A DNA stretch of 64,000 nt from Haematococcus lacustris (taxonomy: Eukaryota > Chlorophyta > Chlorophyceae > Chlamydomonadales > Haematococcaceae): positions 1,527,989 to 1,591,988 of the forward strand of contig JASKMD010000019.1 in the NCBI GenBank assembly GCA_030144725.1, written 5' to 3'. Positions 44,196 to 55,152 of the stretch are shown piece after piece. Position 1 is the first letter of the stretch. Every line of letters begins with the position of its first letter. Both the position numbers and the translations under genes were made by a program. The notes below the pieces were generated by a model, which worked only from the letters and a program-made list of their open reading frames with translations, was not told where the DNA came from and searched no databases.

Positions 44196-44780
44196 GTTGA
44201 ATCTGTCTGATAACCATGATGTAACTTTGAAGATGTCAACCTGATAGAAGCCTGGGCTGTTCAGTGTGCGGTTTGTTTCAAGAGATGCGCCAATGCGTCA
44301 AGAACAAACAAAGTGTGTGGCTTTTCCTATGGGTGCTGCGGGTGCAACACAGTGGAGGACACAGTGGAGGAGGGGGGTGTAACCCGGTACTACCTTAGTG
44401 TGCGCTGACCCAAATGATGTATTCGGCGAGAAGCGAACACAGTTTCATGTTTCAATCACCCCGTTAAGGCGCCTTGCACGCCCGGCAGGCATCGCGTTGG
44501 GTGTTTGCCGGACATTTCATTTGTGCACAACCCGCTCATTGCGCCAGATAGATGGGGTCACAGCGATGTGGCTCACCGTGCCAAGGAGACCCGTCTCGCC
44601 GATGTGATTTGTTCGCGGGCACATGTGGCAGTACGCGAGCAAAGACTCCAATGGCTAGCGCTGATGGTCAGATTACGCGGACTAACTCGTGGCTGCCAAT
44701 GTGATAGACGCTATCGAAAACGGTGCAGATTTGAGATAGTATTTGCATGAAGATTACCAACCCCATGTTGGGGCCACCTG
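44196..44780 (-). repeat. Inverted copy of the family I 5' end
   Basis: The reverse complement begins CAGGTGGCCCCAACATGGGG and runs through the 5' region to CAGATTCAA, matching 40590-41170 and 37570-38113. Conserved reverse-strand frames of 68-81 codons exist in more than one copy. Confidence 0.9.
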
Positions 44781-46079
44781 AATTCAAGGCCACGGCATGC
44801 AACGACTCACCATGCCCGCCCCCCTTCAACCATCGTTGCAGGAGCCCACCTCAATGAGCCTGCCCACCCCCTCCCAGCCCTTCCCCTCGCCCCCTCCTCA
44901 AGCCCACCCCCTCCCAGACCACCCCTCCCATAACACCACTGTGGGGTGGCAGTTGAGCTATGAAACTTTGCACGCAGGTGGATGGCAAATTCGGCCAAAT
45001 TCGGTCATGGTGTGGAGTTGTGTGACTGACTGCATGAGTCTGGTCATGAGATCGGCCAAGGGAGTTGGGGTCAAAGACCAAAGTGAGCTTTTGACATTTC
45101 TGAGTATGAGCTTCTGTAACACTGTCTTACAGGAGCTTAGCCTAGTAAGTAGCATGATGTAAGTCCCAATGGTAGAGCTGTGGCATTGCCCTCTAGGCCA
45201 GGCGTCCCCAACATGGGGTTGGTAATCTTCATGCAACTGCAGCCCGCCTACTCAATCTTTTGATGTAACGTTTGTTGCGTCTGCTGCGATGTGATATTGC
45301 GCATTTAATGTAAGACTGGAATTGCCATCGGAGTCTTTCGATGCGGGCAGCCACATGTGACCCCGGATGTGTCCCAATCGCAGACCGTGGTTAGCTACAC
45401 CGGTAAGCTACGTCCTTGGCTATCCGTTAGCGATGCACGACATGTCGGTGGCGCACACCACTGAAGTCCGGCAAACATGGCTGCGCGAGGTTCCTGATGG
45501 TGCAGGCCGCTTGGCGAGGATGTGAAGGAACTCGAAACTGTGTGTGGCAGCGCTGTATCTCTGTAATGGTGAGCGGCACAGTAGGGATTTGGCACCCCCT
45601 CCAGCTATTATCCGCTTTATGTTTTCAACCATTGCACAAACAGCCTGACCTCACACAGATTTTTTACAGCATACTCAATAACGCGTCCATGGCACTTTTC
45701 AACTCAATCATTGGGTTTGTATGTGACAAGATATACCACTTACAAGGTACACATGCTGATGGCTACAGGTGCACGAGCAGCCGACTGAGCTTGGCATACC
45801 ACTCCACCACGTGGCCCCCAAAAACACAGCCTAACCCACCATCTCCCAACCTCGTCTACCCCGCCCAGCTCCCAGTAGCCCCTCCTCCCAGCCTGCCATC
45901 AGCCTCCTGCCCCCTAACTATCCTTCTCCTCGCCTCCTACCTCTCCCCTACCTCTCCTTCACCCATCTCCCCCCTACCTCTCCTTCACCCATCTCCGTCA
46001 CCCTGACCACCGAGCCCCCATCACCCTGACCACCGAGCCAAGCCCGTAGCCCCGCTCAGCCACCTCTCGATCCCAAACC

Positions 46080-46920
46080 ATGAAGAAGAAGAAATTAAGC
46101 ACCGGCCAGGCAAGACATCTACAGTTGGGCGTGAACTCCACATCGTGTCCACCTACATGCGGCGCAAGACCCTTAGTAAGATGCAAAGGGGAAGGCAGGG
46201 TGGCGTGGGTGGGAAGGGGCTGGGAGAGAGTGGAAGGGGGTGGAAGGGGCTGGGGCTGGGGCTGGGGCTGGGGCTGGGGCTGGGGCAGCAGCTGGGGCAG
46301 CAGCAGGGGCTGTGGCAGGGGCTGGGGCAGCAGCAGGGGCTGGGGCTGGGGCAACAGCTGGGGCAGCAGCAGGGGCTGTGGCAGCAGCTGGGGCAGGGGC
46401 TGGGGCTGGGGCTAGGGCTGGGGCAACAACTGGGGCAGCAGCAGGGGCTGTGGCAGCAGCTGGGGCAGCAGCTGGGGCTGGGGCTGGGGCTGGGGCTGGG
46501 GCAGCAGCTGGGGCAGCAGCTGGGGTTGGGGCTGAGGCTGCAGCTGGGGCAGGCCGACTCACCACTCAAGTCACCGATGTGTTGGCTATCATCCCCTTGC
46601 CTATTGGCACGGCAGAAGCTCATGTCCAGGTCATAATGCAGGAGCTGCTCCTCCATGGGCATCTACATCAGCTCAACGGTGTCCATGCTGCGCGTCTGGG
46701 CGCATGCGAGAGATGCCGTGTCACAGCTGCTTGAGCGGCAGAAGGATCGGTCTCCACCATGGGCTGTCACCCTTAGCCAGCTGTTCCAGGACAACAGCCT
46801 GCTGCTCAGGCTCAGTGAGCACCTGCAGCTAACAAGCCGAGGGCAGCAAAGCAAGGTGAAACAACACCATGTACTGCACCTAGCACCTTCTTTAAGCGTG
46901 GTAGAGCAGCCGGTAATGCA
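46080..46920 (+). pseudogene. Decayed transposase in the nested element
   Basis: Around 46080-46180, in mixed frames, it reads KKKKLSTGQ and REL(H)IVSTYMRRKTLSK, matching [16 protein letters not shown] of the long copy. After the repeat it reads RLTTQVTDVLAIIPLPIGTA and EAHVQVIM, matching [20 protein letters not shown] and EAHVRLIM. Later LSQLFQDNSLLLRLSEHLQL appears in another frame. Frames are broken and the catalytic segment is largely gone. Confidence 0.7.
46240..46550 (+). repeat. GGGGCT/GGGGCAGCA array in the decayed transposase
   Basis: Six-base GGGGCT and nine-base GGGGCAGCA/GCAGCTGGG units. It lies at the same exon-intron position as the (GGGCT)n array of the long copy. Confidence 0.9.
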
Positions 46921-47943
46921 CTAGCGCCAGCAGCAGCTCCAAAAACTAATAATGATATCCAGCTGTCACGACTGCCGTCGTCGCGTCCACATGCCAAAGG
47001 CAAAACATGTTCCGACTGCTGCTGCGCGTTTCAGGTGCCACTCACAGCAGTGTGGCGAAGCGTGCTAGAGCGGCGCGCCTCGCATGGGGCGAAATCGCAT
47101 GAATTCAAATGTGTATCTTTGGACAGGCACTGAGCACCGCTGAGACCGAGATAGTTTTTGCTGCGTCTGCCATCTCGTAGCTATGAGTCTCCTTTGTTCA
47201 AAGCACTGTTTACATATATTTTTGACTGAGTGGCTGCGGAGATACAGGCTTCGTATCACAGGGGGGTGGTTTTCAGGTAGTTGGGAACGCCTGACTCTAG
47301 GTATGGTGGGGAGGTGGGCTCATTCCCACATTGCCGCATCCGCGTTCCGGTTTGACTGCTGCTTCATGTAGAGCAGCCTAAGCGGCGCGCGCGGTCGAAG
47401 CGATGACTGCATGCTCCGCAACGGCTCAAATTTGAATCACCAACTTTGGTGCTTTGCTGTGCACTACCTACTGACTGCATAATTATTCTGGATGGGTGAA
47501 AGGTAGTTGGCCGGGTTGCCTACATTGTAACCATCTAGCATAACATTTGGCGCAGTGAGTGCAGAGTTACAGCCGTCCTACTACCAAGGGTCGGTTTCCT
47601 GTCATTTTCTGGCAGTTGGGGTCGCCCGATCAGACATGCAAGCCAGTTTCAAAGATGTAAGCCGTCGATGCTGTCCGTGGATCAGCCATCTATGGCGTTT
47701 TTCTGCCTTGCGCTTCTTTAGCTGTGGCTTCAACACGCTGGCGCCAGCCAAGCCATTTATAGGGCTCTGCGACACCCGTGGGTGAGGCAGCGCCGGGCTC
47801 CTTCACACGGCAACGACTAGAGCTCGGCAAGTCTACACTAGGGCGAGTCGATGGTTGCCTGCTGTCATCGCGCTGCAAATTGACCGGGGGCAGCCGGAAA
47901 ATCTGAATGAAAATCTGAAGATTTCATAACACTGGTTGTGATT

Positions 47944-48500
47944 AGGGAGCGTCTCATGTACGTACATGATACCCCTGTTTGTAAAGAAGAAAGAACTTCG
48001 TAAAGAAGTAGAAGCTGTTGCGTGACGAGAAAGAGTCCGAATCGGACTCCGATCCTGCGCCTGACAGCCCGCTGAATGCCTAAAGGCATTGCTTCACCCC
48101 GGTCCTCTCGCGCAGTTTGGTGGGCACCTTTTGCACTGGCTACTGTAACGAAAGAGCCAGTCATTTGACAACTTGCTGGCCAAAGCCTTACGAAGTACAA
48201 CATTTGCTCCCATCGTGGCGCTGTTCTAAACTTGCTGCTTGGTGACATTCGCAGCAGCCATCAGCAGCTGCTAGAACTGTGACTGCGGCTTGCAGTACTG
48301 GAGCCGAACTGCAGCCCGCGGCCCCCGAGGCCAAAATTAATTATTGGTGCGGGAGCAATTGCGACCAGTGCGGCGAGGTGTACAGTTTTACTGCAGGCTA
48401 CCCAAGCAGCTGTTAAGGCAATGTAACACGACCGGCAATGTACGTACACCGGATGTAACATGTAACATAACATAACAATGTAACATGTAACGTTACACGG
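47944..48500 (-). mobile_element. Remnant of hAT family II (opposite strand)
   Basis: On the minus strand, the region matches the left half of the element at 21153: the TGTAACGTTACATG-rich end (about 48495), the upstream region with GGGCCGCGGGCTGCA-like words, and the finger exon start decayed to frames such as GIQRAVRRRIG and FGLFLVTQQL. The left end (47944, TAGGGAGCGTC then CATGTACGTACATG) matches the 3' terminus of the family. Most of the interior is deleted. Confidence 0.75.
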
Positions 48501-49052
48501 GCAGCAGGATGGAGCTCACTTGACACGGGCAGCAGGATGGAGCAGCAGCAGGCAGCAGGATGGAGCTGATGAGTAGGCATCTTAACCATATGACTTGTAT
48601 GTTAAGTCCTATCTGGAGGCTGCGCGTGTGCGCACGCTCTTTAGCATATCAATGTAAACATACCCATGAATATATCTGCATTGAGGTTTCATAACACTGG
48701 TTGTGATACCCCTGTTTGTGTTGATCTTCGGCCATGCTCTTTAAATGTACTCTACCATTGCCTTTCAACATTCGGGTTGACTAGCGGACCTGCTTCTTTA
48801 CGTCTGGCAGCTACAGCAATCAAAGAATGACAGTCGTTCAAAGGAGGAGCATGGGCTAGAACAGGGGCGGTGGTAGGTGCAGCTGCATCAGAGAACAGCC
48901 AAGGAGGCGGTAGGTCTTTCATTTTGCAGATCATCAGGGTTGTTGCTGCTATGGAAGTTGGTGTTGTCAGCATGTGTAACAAGCCACATTTGCATGCATG
49001 AAAGGGTTTGAAGATGTTACTCCGACAGGATACGGGGTATAGCAGCCCCCTT
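48501..49052. other. Spacer with short repeats
   Basis: GGGCAGCAGGATGGAGC is repeated three times at 48499-48565. At 48688-48722 lies TTTCATAACACTGGTTGTGA followed directly by TACCCCTGTTTGT, the uninterrupted form of 47922-47985. No gene. Confidence 0.5.
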
Positions 49053-49212
49053 GTCCCTCACTAGGGACGACCCCCTTGTCCCTCACTAGGGACGACTCTA
49101 ATGGTGTTAATGGGCTGTGTGGAGTATACCCAATGCACATGGACATGGTGCATGAGTACCTACCACCTACACTATTGCCTGACTGCGAGAGCTGTAGTGT
49201 AGAGTTGGCATG
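49053..49212 (-). other. Orphan Fanzor-family end block with two hairpins
   Basis: On the minus strand: TGCCAACTCTACACTACAG, CAGTCAGGCAATAGTGTAGG, ACTCCACACAG, then GTCCCT-AGTG-AGGGAC and AAGG. The hairpin lies at 49079-49094 and again at 49053-49068 in a 26-bp tandem unit. It matches the 3' flank of the inverted copy at 13.2 kb, but no coding remnant sits next to it. Confidence 0.65.
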
Positions 49213-49868
49213 GAAAACACCTGCCCTGCTGGGGGCCTCCAGCCTGCAGTCACTGACGCCTCATTGCGACAACATGCAGTTGCCCAAGTTGCCCAGGTCA
49301 TGGAGGTCATCAAGCTGTGCTGTGCTCACTATGTCACAGTTCATGTCATGGCAGAACAGAATGCCCAAGTGCCATGTACTCAACTCCATGCCACGATTTG
49401 CTCCCAACCCACCCTGACATTGCCTTGTCCCTGCTAACCCTACTGTACATGGGCACTGCAACAGTAAGACAATCCCACACAAAAATGCCCACACTGTGGG
49501 CGCTACCTCGGCACTCCTTGCTCCCTTGCCAGTGGCCATCCGCCGCTTGCAGAGTTCCCACCTTGCTAGCAGCACCCTTCTCTAGAGCCCAACCCATACC
49601 CTCACTCTCCCCTCCCTACCCGCCACACCCCAACAAAACTTTGGCGCTGACACCAAGGCTATCAGCCTGGTCCAGCCATGAGGGTTGTGGGGCTCAGACA
49701 CTGGCCCAGCTCTCACCCCAGCCTTCCCCCTGTACTGTCGTTGCATCATGGGGACTCATGGGCTTCATGGAGCACACTTCCTTCCCTCCCTCTGCCTGGC
49801 ATCCGACTGAAACCGAGTAGCAGCATGGGCTTTTCTACTCCTTTGCTTCAACTGCCAGCTCCTCCCCA
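49213..49868. other. No gene supported
   Basis: Open frames on the plus strand (for example DASLRQHAVAQVAQVMEVIK) look partly protein-like but have no recognised motif or splice context. It probably includes the 3' UTR of the minus-strand gene to the right. Confidence 0.3.
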
Positions 49869-51058
49869 TTACCTACGCAGCTGCTGCTGCACCACAGCCT
49901 TAGCTGCTACCTGGCTCTGCTTAGCCCCTTTGGCCCCCTGCTGGTCCCCTCCAAGCGCCAACACCATTGTGGCTGCAGCCACCAGCCCCACTAACAAGAG
50001 CCCCTTCTGGTCCGTGGTCAGCTCCCCGCCCTCCTTCCCTGCCCCCTGGCTGCCTGCTGCTGCTGCCACCGCCGCTGCCTTGGCTGCCGCCTCCCGCTGG
50101 CGTGCCCGGAACGCCTCCACCTGGTCTGCAGGCCACCAGATGGGTACATCTTGCGGCATGGCAGAAGCGGGCACGCCCACCACTGCCGGTACCAGCTGCG
50201 GCGTGGGGCTGCTGGCTGCTACCATGGCTGGGAGAGAGTTTGTCAGGGCCGACACACTGCCCACTGCTGCTGCCACCAGAGAGCGTGCAGGCTCAGGGGC
50301 TGGTGCAAGGGGGGCTGGATCAGGGGCGACCTGCTCAGCTGCTGCCAAAGCAGGGGCAGGGGAGGCAGGGGCAGCTTGGGAGGCAGGGGCAGCTTGGGAG
50401 GCAGGGGCAGGGGAGGCAGGGTCAGCTGCCGCCAATGCAGGGGTGAGGCGTGGGGAGGCTGGGGAGGCTGCTCGGGTGGGCTTGGGGGCAGGGGCCCGGG
50501 AAGGTGAGGAGGTGGGTTCAGCGGCAGGCTGGGCTGGGGCTGGGGAGCTGGCAGGCAGTGGTGGCGAGGAGCGGGCGGGGAGGGAGCGGGCAGCCGAGTA
50601 GGCGTACCAGCCCTGCTCGTCATGACTCAACAGGCCCTGGTCCACTAGCCAGTCAAGGTACATGGCCAGCTCTGCCTGGGTGCGGTCAAACCTGCGGTCA
50701 CACCCCAGCATCCTTCGGTACAGTAGGTACAGTGGGTACATGCAAGCATGCAAGCATGCAAGCATGCAAGCATGCAAGCATGCAAGCATCCAAGCAGAAC
50801 TTGAAAAGTGGGCCCCATTGCCTGGGGTATTGCACATGTTTGACTTTCACGTGCAGGCAGCATCAGGAGGCCATGAGTTGTGGTGCACCTCGAGTTCTGA
50901 AAGTTTTGTTGAGGGGGTCCCATGCATGCAAGCCTGCCACACACCTTGGGCTGACCATGGTGAGCGCCATGACTGAGTGGAGCCGCTCCAGGGGGATGGA
51001 GTGGAAGTTTGACACCAGGCCCAACACCTGCAGATGCAATGGCTGGCAGCATTAGGGG

Positions 51059-51147
<89 letters not shown>

Positions 51148-54100
51148 GGGTGTCTGCTGCTACTGCCCCAGTCTTGTGCTTCTGCCCCAGGCCCTGACAT
51201 CCCCTGCTGCCCCAGCTGCTGCACCAGCTGCTGCACCAGCTGCTGCCCCCCTGGGGCCGCTACAGCCCCCAGCTGAGCCCACCTGTGTCTCAAAGGGTGC
51301 GAAGGCCCGCAGCGCAGCGGGGTAGGCAGCGCCTGAAGGCTGGGGGGTAGGCACACGCACCGCCACAGGCACAGGCGATGCAGTTCTGTGCATAGCAAGC
51401 AGCAGTTGGGCAGCAAGGGGTCAGCAGGGGTGTGTGCACGTGCTACTGGCACAGGTGGGGAGGTAATGTTGGAGAGGGATAATAACCAGCCACTAAGGGG
51501 CTGGGCGGTGTTGCTGTGTGTAAGGGGGAGTGACACTGAGAGGGGGTGTGATAGGGATGAGAGCCATGGCCAAGTTTGTAAGGTTACATGGATGAGAGCC
51601 ATGGCCAAGTCTGTATACATGGTGGGGACGTCAACAAGAGCGTGTCAGGTGCACTGCGCCATGCAAGCCCATGTCTGCCTCCGTGACTCAGTGCGTAGGA
51701 TGTAGAATTGGAGGAGGGAGGTGGTGGGTGGGGTTGCCCAGCCCAGAGCCAGCTGCCCTGCCCCAACAGCCCTGGCCCTCAGTTGGTGGGGAGGGCGCCT
51801 GCTGACTAGCCCCCCAGCCCCAGCCCTTAACTTGCAGGGAAGGGGGCAACACGCAGAGCCTGAGGTGGTAGGAGGGGCCCACCTGGCCTGAGGGCGGGCT
51901 GGAGGGGGCGCCGGAGCGGGGACTGCAAAGTCTGACGGCTTGGAGACAGGCAGCCAGGCCCTGGGCCGCGGGGTGGGCGGACGCTCCGTTGCGCTGGGCA
52001 GGGCGGGTGTGCGCGCTACTGTGTACCTGCATGGCATGGGGGGCAACAGGGGTGGAGGGGCAGGGAGGAGCGCAGCGGGCCACCCCTAGGGCTGTCACCA
52101 ATTGCCAGCATCACACCTATCAACTTCCCGATCTCCCCTGGCTGCCGTCTGCTGCTGCTGCTGCTATTGCGCTGGCGACCCTGGTCCATCCCCTGCTCCT
52201 CCACCCCCCTGCCCCTTGGCCCTCTACCCCTGCCCCTGCCCCTGCTCCTCCACCCCCCTGCTCCCTGACCCTCCCCCTGCTCCTCCACCTGCCCCCTGCC
52301 TTGTGTCCACGCACCAGCCGCGTGCGTCCTTGCTCACAAAGCCCTGCGCTTCCAGCTCAACCAGGTAAGCGGCCAGGTCCTGCTGGCTGCCGGTGTACCT
52401 GGAGGCAGCTCAGGGCAGCACAGGGCAGACTATGAGGGTGACTCAGGCTCTGGGCAACAAAGCAGAGCAAGGGTAGCTGGGGGGGCAGCACAGGGCAGCT
52501 CAAGGCAGCACAGGACCCACTGGGAGGACAGCTCCAGCAGAGCAAGCAAAGAGAGGAAGGGTGGCAGCTAGTGGCCTGCACGCTGGTGTTGTCCAAGCAT
52601 GGCTGCAGCAGCAGGTGGGTGCTGTGCCTGCTGCTGTTCAGGGAGGGTGGGTCTGGCTGGGCATCAGGGAGGCTGCATGGCTGGCACACTGTCTTGCCAG
52701 GTTGCCGGCTGCTGCCTACACCCAAGGCAAGGCAAGACAAGGCAAGGCAAGGCAAGGCAAAGCAAGGATGGACTTGGCTGGGCTGGGCTCCCCACCTCCT
52801 TCGCCTGCCTGGCTGGGCCCCCCTCCCTGGCTGCCTCCTCCCCCTTCTTGCCTGCCTGGCTGCCAGGCTGCCTCCTCCCCCCTTCTTGCCTGCCTGGCTG
52901 CCCTGACTCACTGCGGCTCAACCATGGTGGTCTGCATCAGGCTCTGCAGCCGGTCCACAGGCAGCGCTGAGAAGTTGGCCAGCAGCCCAAACAGCTGCAG
53001 CAGCATCAGCAGCAGCAGCAGCAGCAACAGCCCCCAGCTGAAACCACGCCTGCCAGGTCATGCAGCATCAGCATCAACGGTGCGAAATCCCATACCGCAA
53101 GCAACAGTCGCAGCGGCCAACTCTCCCTCCATTGCTGTACACCCCCTCCCTCCCTTCACTCTCTCCTGCTACCCCGCCACCCCCGCCCCTTCCCCCTTCT
53201 TCCACCTTCCCTCACTCCCTCCACCCTCCACTGCAAAAGATCCTCCTCCCTCCCCGTGCTTCCTCCTCCTCCCTCCTGCCCCCACACGTCTCCTCCCCTC
53301 CTCCCTTGCCCCTGCACCTCCCCTCCTCACCTGCTCCTCATTCACCACCCATGTGGCCAGAGGGCCGGCAGCAGGGTAGGCCACGCGGGGACCCTGGGGT
53401 CCGCTGCCTAGGGGGGGCCTGCTGGCCACCCGCCCTGCCTGGGTGGGGCTTGCAGCCGGCGCTACAGCAGCCACGGGCGTGGAGGGGAGGGCGGCCGCTG
53501 CCTGAGCCTGACTGGCTCTGGCTGTGGGGGCTGCCTTGACCCGAGCAGCAGCAGCAGCAGCAGGCACTGGGGTGGGGGGTGCTTGTCTGACTGGCGCTGG
53601 GGCGGGGGAGGGCGGTGTGCTGATGGTGGCAGACCGGGGGGTGGCAGCAGCAGCAGGCTTGGGGCTGGTCTTGCGGGGGGTGTAGGCAGGGGGTGTGGGC
53701 TTGCGGAGCGCCCTCCACTGCTGGCTGGCAGGGTCCCAGGCCACTGCCCCCTGGGCCTGAAGGTGGGCCAGGTAGCCGGCAAGGACCTCCGCGTTGCCGT
53801 CAAACCTGCAAGGGCGGGTCCAGGGGAGGTGGGCCGTGGGGCAGAAGGCCTGCTGCTGGCACAGGGGGCCAGGAGGGGTGGGTTATGTGGTGGGGGAGGG
53901 GGAGGGAGGGTATGGTGGGTGTATGAGGGTGGGGGAGGGAGAGTATGGCATGGCAGGCAAGCAGGAGGCAGAGGTCATGGCTGGAGCAGGTGCCCCGGGT
54001 GAGGCAGCTGCAGGCCAGTGAGTGATGCTCCTGCGAGTGCGCTGGTAGCACAGGCTGCTGCAGCTGCTGCCCACTGCTGCCCACTGCTGCTGCCCACCGC

Positions 54101-55152
54101 TGCTGCAGCTGCTGCCCACTGCTGCTGCTGCTGCCCACTGCTGCTGCCCACTGCTGCTGCCCACCGCTGCCCACTGCTGCTGCCCACCGCTGCCCACCGC
54201 TGCTGCCCGCCGCTGCCCACCGCTGCTGCCCACCGCTGCTGCTGCTGCCACTGTCACCTTGCCTGCTAGCAGGATGCTTGAGTGTGCTCTGCGGCAAACA
54301 TGCAGTAGGTTTGCATGTCATGCTTCACACGCCGCACCGAGGTTGTGTGGTTGTGTACTGCAGCAGGTCCACCAGCAGGTCCAGGGGCATGCCCTTGGCG
54401 TCACGCTGCAGCAGGCCCAGGAGCTGACGCTCAAACACCACCATGGTGCTGAGCGCCTCAGGGGACAGAGCAGGAGCAGGGGCCGCCACTGGGTGGGGGG
54501 CTGGGGGGCTCAGGTCAGCAGCTACAGCTGAGGAGGGGACGGAAGGTAGCTGGTCAGCAGCTGGGGCTGGGGATGGTGTGGGAGGTAGCAGGTCGGCAGG
54601 TGGGGAGGGGGAGGGGATGGCTGCCAGCAGGTCAGCAGCTGGGGGTGGAGGGGATGGGGGGGGCAGAAGGTCAGCAGCTGTAACCGGGGATGGTGTGGGA
54701 GGCAGCAGGTCGGCAGCTGGGGAGGGTGAGGGTGCTGGGAGGTTCAGATCTGCTGCTGGGGCAGAGGTGAGCGCAGGGGCCAGCAGCTCAGGCGCTTGGG
54801 GACTAGGAGCCACCACAGCTACAGCCTCATGTGCCAGGGCAGGGGCAGGGGCAGGGGCTGGGGCCGCTGCTGCCAGGACTGCCCGCTGCAGTGGCTCAGC
54901 CACAGCAGGAGCAGCAGCTGCTGTCACTACAGGTGCAGTGACTGCAGGGGTGTGGGGCTCAGGCTCAGCCACAGCAGCAGGAGCGGCAGCCGGCAGCAGG
55001 GGCCCCGCAGCGGCAGCAAGAGCTGAGTCAGGGCCAGGTGCGGGGGCTGGGCTCGGCACGAGCAGCAGGGGGCCGGCTGTAGCGTGTGCCAGAGGCAGGC
55101 CCAAGGGGGCAGGGGGCAGCACTTCTGGGGCAGGTGGGACGGGAGCGTCTTC
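49869..55152 (-). CDS. Three-module winged-helix-like protein with C-terminal TM, 5' partial
   Basis: Exons from the 5' side: 54338-55152, 53331-53805, 52912-52994, 52315-52398, 51883-52026, 51283-51385, 50945-51027, 49869-50691. All phases fit (869 aa without the unseen N-terminus). A module of about 65 residues recurs: LLGLLQRDAKGMPLDLLVDL then FDGNAEVLAGYLAHLQAQGA; LFGLLANFSALPVDRLQSLM then YTGSQQDLAAYLVELEAQGF; VLGLVSNFHSIPLERLHSVM then FDRTQAELAMYLDWLVDQGL. Each is split at the same point by a phase-2 intron. Linkers are Pro/Ala-rich. The last 55 residues contain GLLLVGLVAAATMVLAL, a membrane segment. The module resembles the C-terminal winged helix of APC2/cullins (L-x-R-h-H-x-M, YD-x-x-x-x-L-x-x-fL), but this is only a resemblance; no function is claimed. 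Confidence 0.7.
51058..51146 (+). repeat. (GGCA)n microsatellite
   Basis: About 22 copies of a 4-bp unit in the intron before exon 7 of the three-module gene. Confidence 0.97.
54050..54250 (+). repeat. CTGCTGCCCAC-type repeat
   Basis: Irregular 9-12-bp units of CTGCTGCCCA(C) in the first visible intron of the three-module gene. Confidence 0.9.

Larger units (their letters stand above)
45198..47294 (+). mobile_element. Nested hAT-like element, family I relative
   Basis: Ends CAGGCGTCCCCAAC (45199) and GTTGGGAACGCCTG (to 47293) are inverted repeats with one mismatch. They are flanked by a 7-bp direct repeat CTCTAGG (45191-45197 and 47295-47301), a target-duplication signature close to the 8 bp of hAT. 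It contains decayed transposase sequence and a GGGGCT-rich repeat. Confidence 0.85.
44196..47629 (+). mobile_element. hAT-like family I, second copy (rearranged, interrupted)
   Basis: The order is: an inverted 5' end (44196-44780); internal sequence continuing where the 5' end of the long copy continues (TTCAAGGCCACGGCATGCAA at 44783, compare TTCAAGGCCATGGCATGCAA at 41170); an inserted younger element (45198-47294); and the shared 3' region 47352-47629 ending GTTGGGGTCGCCCGA. This reads as one old, internally deleted copy with an in-place inversion of its first 585 bp. Confidence 0.65.

Noticed and set aside
49210..49440. Plus-strand frame that looks partly protein-like
   Set aside because: No homology recalled, no splice context, and it overlaps the flank of a repeated end block.
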